Shown in pieces: positions 8,132 to 15,021 of a DNA stretch of 34,267 bases. This DNA comes from Bacteroidales bacterium (GTDB lineage: Bacteria; Bacteroidota; Bacteroidia; Bacteroidales; JAIPAP01). The first letter of the stretch is position 1; each line of letters starts with the position of its first letter. Both the position numbers and the translations under genes were made by a program. The notes under the pieces are model-generated. The model ran no database searches. It saw nothing but the letters and a program-made list of their open reading frames with translations, and was not told the origin of the DNA. The stretch spans positions 1 through 34,267 of the forward strand of contig JAIPAP010000045.1 of assembly GCA_021740045.1 (NCBI GenBank), in the 5' to 3' direction.

Positions 8132-8161
8132 AATGAGCTCATTGGAGGTGCTTGGTAATAG

Positions 8162-8196
8162 AAAATGAAAAATCACTGCCCTGCTTGACAGTGATT
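8162..8196 (-). terminator. Intrinsic terminator of tRNA-Arg copy 2
   Basis: Same hairpin as at 7989-8023: AATCACTG / CAGTGATT, then a T-rich tail on the minus strand, immediately downstream of the intact tRNA-Arg. Confidence 0.65.
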
Positions 8197-8207
8197 CATA
8201 TACCATT

Positions 8208-8284
8208 TGGTGACTCCGGAGGGACTCGAACCCCCAACCTTCAGAACCGGAATCTGACATTCTATCCAGTTGAACTACGGAGCC
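8208..8284 (-). tRNA. tRNA-Arg(CCG), intact copy
   Basis: Cloverleaf of 77 bases with encoded CCA. The acceptor stem is GGCTCCG/CGGAGTC, D-arm GTTC-AACTGGATA-GAAT, anticodon arm TCAGA-TTCCGGT-TCTGA giving anticodon CCG (reads CGG), and T-arm with GGTTCGAGTCC. It is the middle of three tandem copies and the only one with a normal D-loop, so probably the functional gene. It shares its downstream terminator sequence with copy 1, indicating a tandem duplication with a period of 173 bases. Confidence 0.93.
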
Positions 8285-8323
8285 TATTATATGCTATAAT
8301 TTGTACTTTAAATCATGCCCCGT

Positions 8324-8383
8324 AACCGGAATCTGACATTCCCTGCCTGCCTGCAGGCAGGTATCCAGTTGAACTACGGAGCC
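8324..8383 (-). pseudogene. 5' half of a third tRNA-Arg(CCG), also with a D-loop palindrome
   Basis: The minus strand begins with a perfect tRNA-Arg 5' part (GGCTCCGTAGTTCAACTGGATA), then has CCTGCCTGCAGGCAGGCAGG at exactly the position of the copy 1 insertion, then GAATGTCAGATTCCGGTT, after which homology stops inside the anticodon loop. The T-arm and 3' acceptor strand are absent, so it cannot form a tRNA. Its insert contains the perfect 16-base palindrome CCTGCCTGCAGGCAGG and differs in sequence from the insert of copy 1. Confidence 0.8.
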
Positions 8384-8477
8384 ATTTTCAATGAAATCAA
8401 TGGCAAAAATACGGATAACTCATTAATGCCATCACGGTGCATTTGAATTAAACTGATTAAAGGCTTTGCTGTTGCAT

Positions 8478-8519
8478 AATGAAAAAGGAAATACCAATGC
8501 CGGTATTTCCTTTTTCATT
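8478..8519 (-). terminator. Long bidirectional-type terminator hairpin after the ExbD operon
   Basis: A perfect 18-base inverted repeat (AATGAAAAAGGAAATACC and its complement) with a six-base loop, 20 bases past the stop of the last exbD gene. A/T-rich arm ends give U-runs on both strands, so it may also shield against the tRNA side. Confidence 0.75.
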
Positions 8520-8539
8520 GTTATGATTTACTAAATGCA

Positions 8540-9025
8540 TTAGTAAATATTTCCACTGCGTTTTTTATCAGCAGCCTTCCGGGTCGAATAGTTGATTTTC
8601 AACGCATTCGCCTGCCGCAATTCCTGCTTTACATCCGTTACAATTCCCATTCTCACATCCTCGTCTACCTTGAGTGAAAAGGTAATCTTTTGACGGTCAC
8701 TTTCGTCACGTGCTTGCCTTTCGGCGGTGACAAACTCCTGTATACTGGCCACATTGGCAAAGCGGTCATTCAACTGTATCCGGGATTCCGTACCATATTT
8801 GTTTGTATTCAATGGCGGACCGATATTAATATAGCTTACCAATGACTTCTTTTCCAGCTTTTGGACCTCGGTTGCCTCTGGTGTTTTTACTTGCACCAAT
8901 GGTGTTGTTTCACGCATAGTAGTGGTTACCATGAAGAAGAACAACAGCATAAATATAATGTCGGGCAATGACGCGGTCGAAATTGCCGGAGTTTCTTTCG
9001 ATTGACTTGTTTTAAAACGAGACAT
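8540..9025 (-). CDS. exbD: Biopolymer transporter ExbD (second copy)
   Basis: A 161-residue ExbD/TolR-like protein: short cytoplasmic N-terminus (MSRFKTSQSKETPAIST), one membrane helix beginning ASLPDIIFMLLFFFMVTTTM with the conserved Asp near its start that carries protons, then a periplasmic domain. ExbD works with ExbB to turn the proton gradient into force for TonB-type outer-membrane import or related processes. It is the last gene of a four-gene minus-strand operon, 13 bases after the other exbD, and is followed by a strong terminator. Two different ExbD paralogues in tandem are common in Bacteroidota and may form mixed pentamer channels. No tonB gene is in view. Confidence 0.87.
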   Translation of the reverse strand: MSRFKTSQSKETPAISTASLPDIIFMLLFFFMVTTTMRETTPLVQVKTPEATEVQKLEKKSLVSYINIGPPLNTNKYGTESRIQLNDRFANVASIQEFVTAERQARDESDRQKITFSLKVDEDVRMGIVTDVKQELRQANALKINYSTRKAADKKRSGNIY

Positions 9026-9038
9026 ATCAATATTTTAA

Positions 9039-9608
9039 TTATTCTCCAACATCTTCTGGTTCTGCTTCTGAAATTGGGACAGGCACGGCTTCCTGAATGG
9101 CTTTTCTATATTCCTCATTCTTGAGCTTATCGTACTTGATGCCGAACTTGCGTTGCGCCAGATCGTTTCGCATTTCGTTCACGGCTTTGGTCAACTCATT
9201 TTGCACCTGTATATACATATCGTAGGAGGTACCCCGGTCGTTTTTGAGCGATATAATTCCTTTCGAAATTTTCACTCTTCCCAGGTAATCGATTTCCTCC
9301 ACTCTCATTTCAGGCATATTTTCCTTATTTTGAGGGTTGGTCAGAAATGTTTTAGTCCTTTCGGCCAGATTACTTAGGGTCGCCGGTTTTCCATCGACCA
9401 TCAGGCGATCATTTTTATTGACCAATACCTTCAGAATGTTCCTTTCCTTTACCTTAGGCGGTTCTGCATTGGGGTCCAGCGGTGGCGGCAACTTCCTGGT
9501 GATACCCGTGTCCACGTCCATGGTAGTGGTTACGAGGAAGAATATCAACAATAGGAAGGCAATGTCTGCCATGGATCCCGCATTTATTTCTCTAACAGGT
9601 CTAGCCAT
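9039..9608 (-). CDS. exbD: Biopolymer transporter ExbD (first copy)
   Basis: A 189-residue ExbD-family protein. The N-terminus MARPVREINAGSMADIAFLLLIFFLVTTTM contains the single membrane helix with the conserved Asp, followed by a proline-rich start of the periplasmic part (RKLPPPLDPNAEPP) and a soluble domain. It ends in an acidic tail (SEAEPEDVGE) that the second ExbD lacks. Same operon as the neighbouring ExbD, the small membrane protein and ExbB. Divergence from the second copy, mainly in the periplasmic domain, suggests different partners rather than redundancy. Confidence 0.87.
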   Translation of the reverse strand: MARPVREINAGSMADIAFLLLIFFLVTTTMDVDTGITRKLPPPLDPNAEPPKVKERNILKVLVNKNDRLMVDGKPATLSNLAERTKTFLTNPQNKENMPEMRVEEIDYLGRVKISKGIISLKNDRGTSYDMYIQVQNELTKAVNEMRNDLAQRKFGIKYDKLKNEEYRKAIQEAVPVPISEAEPEDVGE

Positions 9609-9623
9609 ATGATGTATTATTTT

Positions 9624-10079
9624 TTACTTGAACAAATTCGAGATGCCGGAAACGATCAAGCTCAATACTGCCAGCCCACCGATTATATAGGTACCGATCA
9701 ATGCAGCGCCTACACGTTTAGAGATGAGTTGGGTAGTTTGAAGCTCTTCCAGTGTTTCCAGCGACAATTGATTAGTTGCCATGCTGTAGGCAATGAAACC
9801 GATGATCACAACCACGGCCAGGGCAATGAGTACACGAACGGCACTCTTGGGGTTCATGGCTATGAAAAATATCGGGAACAAGACAGCCGTCAGGGCACAC
9901 AATCCAACAGCAACATACGCTGTGTAAATAAAAGGATCGAGAACTTTTTCCCGAAGGCCAGGCCCACTCTCGAAGGCTGCATCACCATGATACCAAACCA
10001 GTGCTATAAATACCACTGCAGCAAGCATGATGATGATCGAGATGCCTTTGAATATTTTCGTTACAATACTATTTTCCAT
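9624..10079 (-). CDS. Small multi-pass membrane protein of the ExbB-ExbD operon
   Basis: A 151-residue protein with about four predicted membrane segments: IIIMLAAVVFIALVWY near the N-terminus, FIYTAYVAVGLCALTAVLFPIFFIA, VLIALAVVVIIGFIAYSM and IGTYIIGGLAVLSLIVSGI near the C-terminus. I recognise no catalytic motif or named family. It lies 15 bases after exbD's upstream side and 25 bases below the exbB stop, in the same direction, so it is very probably part of the proton-channel complex or assists it. The function itself is unknown. Confidence 0.75.
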   Translation of the reverse strand: MENSIVTKIFKGISIIIMLAAVVFIALVWYHGDAAFESGPGLREKVLDPFIYTAYVAVGLCALTAVLFPIFFIAMNPKSAVRVLIALAVVVIIGFIAYSMATNQLSLETLEELQTTQLISKRVGAALIGTYIIGGLAVLSLIVSGISNLFK

Positions 10080-10104
10080 AACGGTCTTTCAATTTTCAGA
10101 ATTC

Positions 10105-10941
10105 TTACTTATTCTTTTTCAGGTGCGCTGTCAGCAGATCGATAAATGAGATGGTGCTGTCTTCCATGTCATTTACAAGGCTATCAACCTTCGCTACGAT
10201 ATAGTTGTAGAAGATCTGTAGAATAATAGCGGTAATAAGACCGAATACGGTGGTCAACAACGCTACTTTAATACCGGATGCCACAATAGTAGGTGAAATG
10301 TCACCGGCCGCAGCAATAGCATCAAAAGCGCCGATCATACCAATTACCGTACCCATAAAACCGAGCATCGGGGCAATGGCAATGAACAATGAAATCCATG
10401 AAAGGCCTTTTTCCAAACGGCCATTCAACACACTACCGTATGAAACAATTGATTTCTCCACGGTTTCCATTCCCTCGTCCATGCGATCAAGACCCTGGTA
10501 GAAAATGCTGGCAACCGGGCCGCGGGTGTTTTTGCACACGTCCTTGGCTGCATCCACACCACCAGTCTCCAGTGCCGATTCAACCTTGTTGAGCAACTTT
10601 TGAGTGTTGGTGGTGGAAAGGTTCAGATAAATGATCCTTTCAATCGAAAGTGCAAGACCAAGAATAAGGGTTACCAATACGATACCCATAAAACCAGGAC
10701 CACCCTGAATGAACTGTTCCTTCAAAATCTGGTGAAAGGTTTGGGCCTCTTCTGTATCCTCACCTTCACCTCCTGCCGCCGGAGTAGCCGTATCGGCCGC
10801 AGCCGTATCAACTGCTGTGGTATCACCGGCCATCATTTCGGTATTGTCGGTTACTGCTTCCTCATCCTGAGCAAAAACCACATTGTTAAGCCCGAAAGTT
10901 AGCATTCCTGCTATGGTCAAAAACGCAATTAATTTTTTCAT
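10105..10941 (-). CDS. exbB: ExbB/TolQ/MotA proton channel protein with signal peptide
   Basis: A 278-residue protein. It starts with a signal-like sequence (MKKLIAFLTIAGMLTFGLNN, cleavage likely after VFAQ), then an acidic Ala/Thr-rich linker of about 45 residues (roughly 25-70), then the MotA/TolQ/ExbB domain with three membrane helices: FMGIVLVTLILGLALSIERI, ISLFIAIAPMLGFMGTVIGM and VALLTTVFGLITAIILQIFY. The conserved APMLGFMGTVIGMI and TTVFGL segments line the channel in the family. E. coli ExbB lacks the cleavable N-terminus and acidic linker, which are usual for Bacteroidota members. It is first in the operon exbB - membrane protein - exbD - exbD and likely energises outer-membrane transport. 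Confidence 0.9.
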   Translation of the reverse strand: MKKLIAFLTIAGMLTFGLNNVVFAQDEEAVTDNTEMMAGDTTAVDTAAADTATPAAGGEGEDTEEAQTFHQILKEQFIQGGPGFMGIVLVTLILGLALSIERIIYLNLSTTNTQKLLNKVESALETGGVDAAKDVCKNTRGPVASIFYQGLDRMDEGMETVEKSIVSYGSVLNGRLEKGLSWISLFIAIAPMLGFMGTVIGMIGAFDAIAAAGDISPTIVASGIKVALLTTVFGLITAIILQIFYNYIVAKVDSLVNDMEDSTISFIDLLTAHLKKNK

Positions 10942-11019
10942 AACTGACTCTTCTTAGTTTTGACAATGAAATTTGAACTTCTATTTAATTTTAAATTTTA
11001 CAATTTATCAATTGCATCG

Positions 11020-11107
11020 CGGAGAGAGAGGGATTCGAACCCTCGATACCCTTTCGGGGTATACACACTTTCCAGGCGTGCGCCTTCGACCACTCGGCCA
11101 CCTCTCC
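11020..11107 (-). tRNA. tRNA-Ser(GGA)
   Basis: Class II tRNA of 88 bases. The acceptor GGAGAGG pairs with TCTCTCC, the anticodon arm CACGC-CTGGAAA-GTGTG gives anticodon GGA (reads UCC/UCU), there is a long variable arm TACCCCGAAAGGGTA, and the T-arm is GAGGG-TTCGAAT-CCCTC. CCA is not encoded. It lies alone between exbB and the asparaginase gene. Confidence 0.95.
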
Positions 11108-11330
11108 GTAGATTGCTGTATTTCACAGAACTATCGCTTCATGCAATTTGAGTGCGCTAAAATACAAAAAATTATTTCTATAATAAAAGTGCCCTCAAAA
11201 TTTATAACTTTCTCAAAGCCCTACTATCTCCTTAATATTCAAGCAGTAAAATGTAACTCCGATCCTTAAGGCTTTATTGCCGCTTTACCCCAAATTTAGA
11301 ACGCAAATAAATAATCAAACCCATTACATA

Positions 11331-12356
11331 TCAACTCATTTCGCCTCTCAAGGGAATTATCAGCTTCTCTTCCAATTCTCTTCCGCTATATCTTTGCCCG
11401 AGCAAAAACATCATTTTCGATATGGCTGCTTCGGTAGTAATATCGGAACCTCCCACCACGCCAATTTTTTCCATGCTAATGCTTGTTTCATAACGCCCCA
11501 ATTCCACAGACCCCCCTTTACATTGGGTCACATTCATAACGGTTACGCCGCGTTGCACAGCATCTTCCAATTCCTGTAAAAACCATGCATCCGTCGGTGC
11601 ATTCCCTGAACCATAGGTCTCCAGAATGATTCCTTTCAATCCATCGATATTCAATATACAATTCACTACGTGCTTTGAAATTCCGGGAAACAATTTAAGA
11701 ATGGCCACATTAGCATCCAGATCTTTGTGGGCTTTTAGCTTTTTAAAATTAGGCTTACGAATGTATTGCCGCTTGTATTTAATATGAACGCCCACTTCGG
11801 CCAGTACCGGATAATTTACCGAGAGAAAGGCCTCGAAGTTCTCAGCATTGAATTTTATCGTGCGGTTGCCCCTGAAAAGCTTGTTTTCAAAATAGATACA
11901 TACTTCCGGTACAATGGGGGTATCCGCTTCCCGGGCTGCCGCAATTTCAATAGCTGTGATGAAATTTTCGCGCCCATCGGTACGAACCACTCCCAGGGGT
12001 AGTTGCGAACCGGTTAACACTACCGGCTTATTCAGGTTCTCGAGCATAAAGCTCAATACCGATGCTGTATAAGCCATGGTATCCGAACCATGAAGTACCA
12101 CAAAGCCATCATAAGTTTCATAATTATCTTCGATAACCGTTGCCAGCTCCTTCCAAAAGCTGGGGTTCATATTGGAGGAATCGATGAGCGGATCGAAGGA
12201 ATAGCTATCAATGCTGCAGGGAATGCTCTCCAGAACAGGTATATGACGATAAATCCGGTCAAAATCGAATGGCTTTAGCACACCGGTTTCACTATCGCGA
12301 ATCATACCGATGGTACCGCCTGTATATATGACCAATATAGATGCTTTGTTTTCCAT
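11331..12356 (-). CDS. ansA: Type I (cytoplasmic) L-asparaginase
   Basis: A 341-residue asparaginase hydrolysing L-asparagine to aspartate and ammonia. The first catalytic threonine is in ILVIYTGGTIGMI at the N-terminus and the second in the block VVLHGSDTMAYTASVLSFM. The motif TGSQLPLG and the C-terminal QCKGGSVELGRYETS are also typical. No signal peptide is present, which fits the cytoplasmic AnsA type rather than the periplasmic AnsB type. It starts two bases after the stop of tatD, so the two are translated as one operon. The link between the two activities is not functional as far as known. The gap of 220 bases on its 3' side to tRNA-Ser shows no gene. Confidence 0.92.
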   Translation of the reverse strand: MENKASILVIYTGGTIGMIRDSETGVLKPFDFDRIYRHIPVLESIPCSIDSYSFDPLIDSSNMNPSFWKELATVIEDNYETYDGFVVLHGSDTMAYTASVLSFMLENLNKPVVLTGSQLPLGVVRTDGRENFITAIEIAAAREADTPIVPEVCIYFENKLFRGNRTIKFNAENFEAFLSVNYPVLAEVGVHIKYKRQYIRKPNFKKLKAHKDLDANVAILKLFPGISKHVVNCILNIDGLKGIILETYGSGNAPTDAWFLQELEDAVQRGVTVMNVTQCKGGSVELGRYETSISMEKIGVVGGSDITTEAAISKMMFLLGQRYSGRELEEKLIIPLRGEMS

Positions 12357-12358
12357 GG

Positions 12359-13141
12359 TTATTTGTCCGTGGGAATAAAGTTGAAAAGCTCATTGGCATT
12401 GCGGGTGGTAATATCAGCAATTTCATCAACTGAAAGGCCTTTCACTTCGGCCAGCTTTTGAGCCACATAAAACACATATGCACTTTGATTTCGTTTACCG
12501 CGATAGGGATGCGGTGTTAAATAAGGACTGTCGGTTTCAAGAATGATGTGCTTCAGGTTAACCTGTTTAATGGACTGATCCAGCTTGGAATTCTTGAAGG
12601 TAAGCACCCCGCCCAATCCAATCTTAAATCCTACATCAATCACCTTATCGGCTTGCCCGGCACTTCCGGTAAAACAATGAAAAACACCACGCAAATCAGG
12701 CGAGGCTTCCTGTTTTACAATCCGGTATACCTCATCAAATGAATCGCGCATATGGATTACAATGGGAAGTTTCAACTCTTTGGCCAGGCCAATTTGATAA
12801 GCAAAGGCCTTTTCCTGCTGCTTCTGCCAGGTTTTATCCCAATACAGGTCAATTCCGATCTCTCCAATGGCATAAAACTTTTCCTTATCCAGCCATTGTT
12901 CCACCATCTTCAGCTCATCTTCATAGTCCTCCCTTACTGAGCCGGGATGCAACCCCATAAACGGAAAACAATGCCCGGCATAAGTTCTTACCATTTTCAT
13001 CATGGCTTCGGTGGTGGAGCTGTCGATGTTGGGAAGAAGCATATATTGCACACCTTTTTCGATTGCATTGTTTACAACCTCCTCGCGGTCTTCGTTAAAT
13101 TCCTCCAAATAGAGGTGTGTATGTGTATCGGTTAAAACCAT
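12359..13141 (-). CDS. tatD: TatD family metal-dependent hydrolase (DNase)
   Basis: A 260-residue TIM-barrel hydrolase of the amidohydrolase superfamily. Metal ligands are in place: HTHLY at the N-terminus (MVLTDTHTHLYL), the Glu of AIGEIGIDLYWD, His in IVIHMRDSFDEV, His in VFHCFTGSAGQ, and the Asp of ILETDSPYLTPHPYRGKRN. TatD proteins act as 3'-5' exonucleases or phosphoesterases in DNA repair or fragmentation. Length and motifs are standard. It is followed after two bases by ansA, and its 5' side faces a divergent glycosyltransferase gene 73 bases away. Confidence 0.92.
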   Translation of the reverse strand: MVLTDTHTHLYLEEFNEDREEVVNNAIEKGVQYMLLPNIDSSTTEAMMKMVRTYAGHCFPFMGLHPGSVREDYEDELKMVEQWLDKEKFYAIGEIGIDLYWDKTWQKQQEKAFAYQIGLAKELKLPIVIHMRDSFDEVYRIVKQEASPDLRGVFHCFTGSAGQADKVIDVGFKIGLGGVLTFKNSKLDQSIKQVNLKHIILETDSPYLTPHPYRGKRNQSAYVFYVAQKLAEVKGLSVDEIADITTRNANELFNFIPTDK

Positions 13142-13214
13142 AATTTATATGAGCATTAAACGATGCAAACCTAATGAATATGATTCATAATTAAGCTATA
13201 TCTTCGCCGTTAAT

Positions 13215-14204
13215 ATGGCAGCTTTGAAAAAGATATTGATCATACGGTTCAGCTCCATCGGTGATATTGTGCTTACCACACCGGTGGTAAGATGCCTGAA
13301 AAAGCAGCTTGATGCCGAAATCCATTACCTGACTAAAAAAAGATTTGCCACCATACTTAACCATAATCCGTATATTGATAAGTTGTGGGCAATAGAAAGG
13401 AAGATAGATGAAGTAACTCCTGATCTGAAAACCGAAAACTTCGACCACATCATCGACCTGCATAAGAATTTCCGCTCTTATGGAGTAAGGATGAAATTAA
13501 GAAAACCCTCCACCACGTTTCCCAAGATCAATTTTCAAAAATGGCTGCTGACCAATTTCAAGATCGACCGCATGCCTGAAGTACACATTGTTGACCGTTA
13601 CTTTAAGGCTACAGAAAAATTGGGAATTTCCAATGACCAAAAGGGTCTCAATTATTTTATCCCGGAAGATGCGGAAGTTGATATAGCACAGTTTGGAAGC
13701 CCTTACCAGGAAGGATTTATAGCTTTGGTCATTGGTGGGAAGCACCACACCAAGATATTTCCGATGGATAAGCTAAGCTCTGTTATCCAAAATACTACTC
13801 AACGCTTTATTATTCTTGGTGGAACTGAGGACCGGGAAAACGGCGAATTATTAAGAAAGGCATTCCCTGGCAGAATTTATAATGCTTGTGGCGAATTAAA
13901 CCTGGATCAATCGGCCTCGGTGATCCAACAAGCTCGCAAGGTGATCACCAATGATACCGGCTTAATGCACATAGCAGCGGCCCTTGAAAAGAATATTCTT
14001 TCCATATGGGGGAATACGGTTCCTGAACTCGGCATGTATCCCTATCTACCGGAAAACTCCACTGCCCAATCCGAAATAGCTGAAGTAAAAGGACTTTCCT
14101 GTAGGCCTTGCAGCAAAATAGGATATGAAAAATGCCCTAAAGGCCATTTTAAATGCATGAAACTTATCGATGAAGCGCGGATAGCACGTTTTGCTAATCG
14201 TTAA
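13215..14204 (+). CDS. Glycosyltransferase family 9 (heptosyltransferase-like)
   Basis: A 329-residue GT-B enzyme of family GT9, used for LPS inner-core assembly on the inner face of the inner membrane. Typical elements are ILIIRFSSIGDIVLTTPVVR at the N-terminus, IIDLHKNFRS, the donor-site GGTEDREN, and NDTGLMHIAAAL followed by SIWGNTVPELGMYPY. Near the C-terminus there is a Cys cluster, LSCRPCSKIGYEKCPKGHFKC, common in this branch. The exact donor sugar cannot be told. Its 3' end overlaps the convergent hydrolase gene by 11 bases. Confidence 0.87.
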   Translation: MAALKKILIIRFSSIGDIVLTTPVVRCLKKQLDAEIHYLTKKRFATILNHNPYIDKLWAIERKIDEVTPDLKTENFDHIIDLHKNFRSYGVRMKLRKPSTTFPKINFQKWLLTNFKIDRMPEVHIVDRYFKATEKLGISNDQKGLNYFIPEDAEVDIAQFGSPYQEGFIALVIGGKHHTKIFPMDKLSSVIQNTTQRFIILGGTEDRENGELLRKAFPGRIYNACGELNLDQSASVIQQARKVITNDTGLMHIAAALEKNILSIWGNTVPELGMYPYLPENSTAQSEIAEVKGLSCRPCSKIGYEKCPKGHFKCMKLIDEARIARFANR

Positions 14205-14847
14205 CAGCACCCTGGAAAAACGGATTGCTTCTTTTTTCATCTCCAATGGTGGTGTCAGGGCCATGCCCGGGATATACTATAAAGTCATCATCGAGGGTAA
14301 ATAGCTTTTCTTCCACATTGGAAATAAGGATTTGATAATCGCCTGTTGGCAGATCGGTCCTTCCGATGCCCCCATTGAATAAAACATCTCCTACTATTAC
14401 ATATTTTTCTTGATTATTGATCAGGCAAATACTGCCTTCGGCATGCCCCGGTGTATGAATGGCCTGAAAGGCCGTGTTACCGAACTGAATCTCCTGGCCC
14501 TCTTTAATATATTCACGGGGATGGGGAACATGCGTAATATCCACTCCAAACATCATGGCATATTCACCGGCTTGATCGTAAAATACCTGAGCACCCTGAT
14601 GGGCCTCGGGATACAAACCATATTTCCGGCGAATAAAATCATTGCCCAATATATGGTCAATATGACTGTGGGTATTTATTAGCCTTACAGGCTTAAGTTG
14701 CTTCTTATCAATAAATTCAACCAGTTCATGCTGTTCATCACCCGAGAAACATCCCGGATCGATAATAATGCATTCATGGTTATCATCATATATCAGATAA
14801 GTGTTCACCTGAAAATCATTAAATGTAAATTTTTGTATTTCCGACAT
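14194..14847 (-). CDS. MBL-fold metallohydrolase (glyoxalase II-like)
   Basis: A 217-residue metallo-beta-lactamase-fold hydrolase. The metal-binding THSHIDHILGN (HxHxDH), HTPGHAEGSICL, VGDVLFNGGIGRTDLP and the late VYPGHGPDTTIG are all present, giving the full set for a two-metal site. The family covers hydroxyacylglutathione hydrolases and persulfide dioxygenases; the protein lacks the longer C-terminal domain of true glyoxalase II, so I call it only glyoxalase II-like. It is a single gene on the minus strand, convergent and overlapping with the glycosyltransferase and divergent from the large surface protein. Confidence 0.87.
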   Translation of the reverse strand: MSEIQKFTFNDFQVNTYLIYDDNHECIIIDPGCFSGDEQHELVEFIDKKQLKPVRLINTHSHIDHILGNDFIRRKYGLYPEAHQGAQVFYDQAGEYAMMFGVDITHVPHPREYIKEGQEIQFGNTAFQAIHTPGHAEGSICLINNQEKYVIVGDVLFNGGIGRTDLPTGDYQILISNVEEKLFTLDDDFIVYPGHGPDTTIGDEKRSNPFFQGAVND

Positions 14848-14947
14848 AAGCGTTTGCTTTGGTTTGTTTTACAGGATCAGTGAAAACTTTTTTATGGCAT
14901 TGGCGTTCAAATTTAGAGGCATCTCAAGGAATTTAAACTGAATTTAT

Positions 14948-14956
14948 GCAAATTTA
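14948..14956 (-). promoter_or_regulatory. Candidate -7 box for the MBL hydrolase gene
   Basis: On the minus strand TAAATTTGC matches the Bacteroidota -7 consensus TAnnTTTGY exactly, about 100 bases before the start at 14847. No TTG at the -33 position is seen. Confidence 0.33.
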
Positions 14957-15021
14957 CACATTATTAAGCGGTAATTTGCAGAAAATTTAACTTATTGGTT
15001 GTGAAGCTTAAGCCTTATAAA

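Noticed and set aside
8130-8145. Perfect 16-base palindrome CCAATGAGCTCATTGG overlapping the 5' end of tRNA-Arg copy 1 as an operator
   Set aside because: It is absent from the other tRNA-Arg copies in this form and nothing else supports a binding site; it could be another small palindrome.
8000-8260. An 86-residue minus-strand frame over the tRNA-Arg copies
   Set aside because: Its internal repeat is just the duplicated tRNA gene translated.
13199-13206. TATCTTCG before the GT9 gene as a promoter box
   Set aside because: One mismatch, no -33 element, and the resulting transcript would start almost at the ATG.
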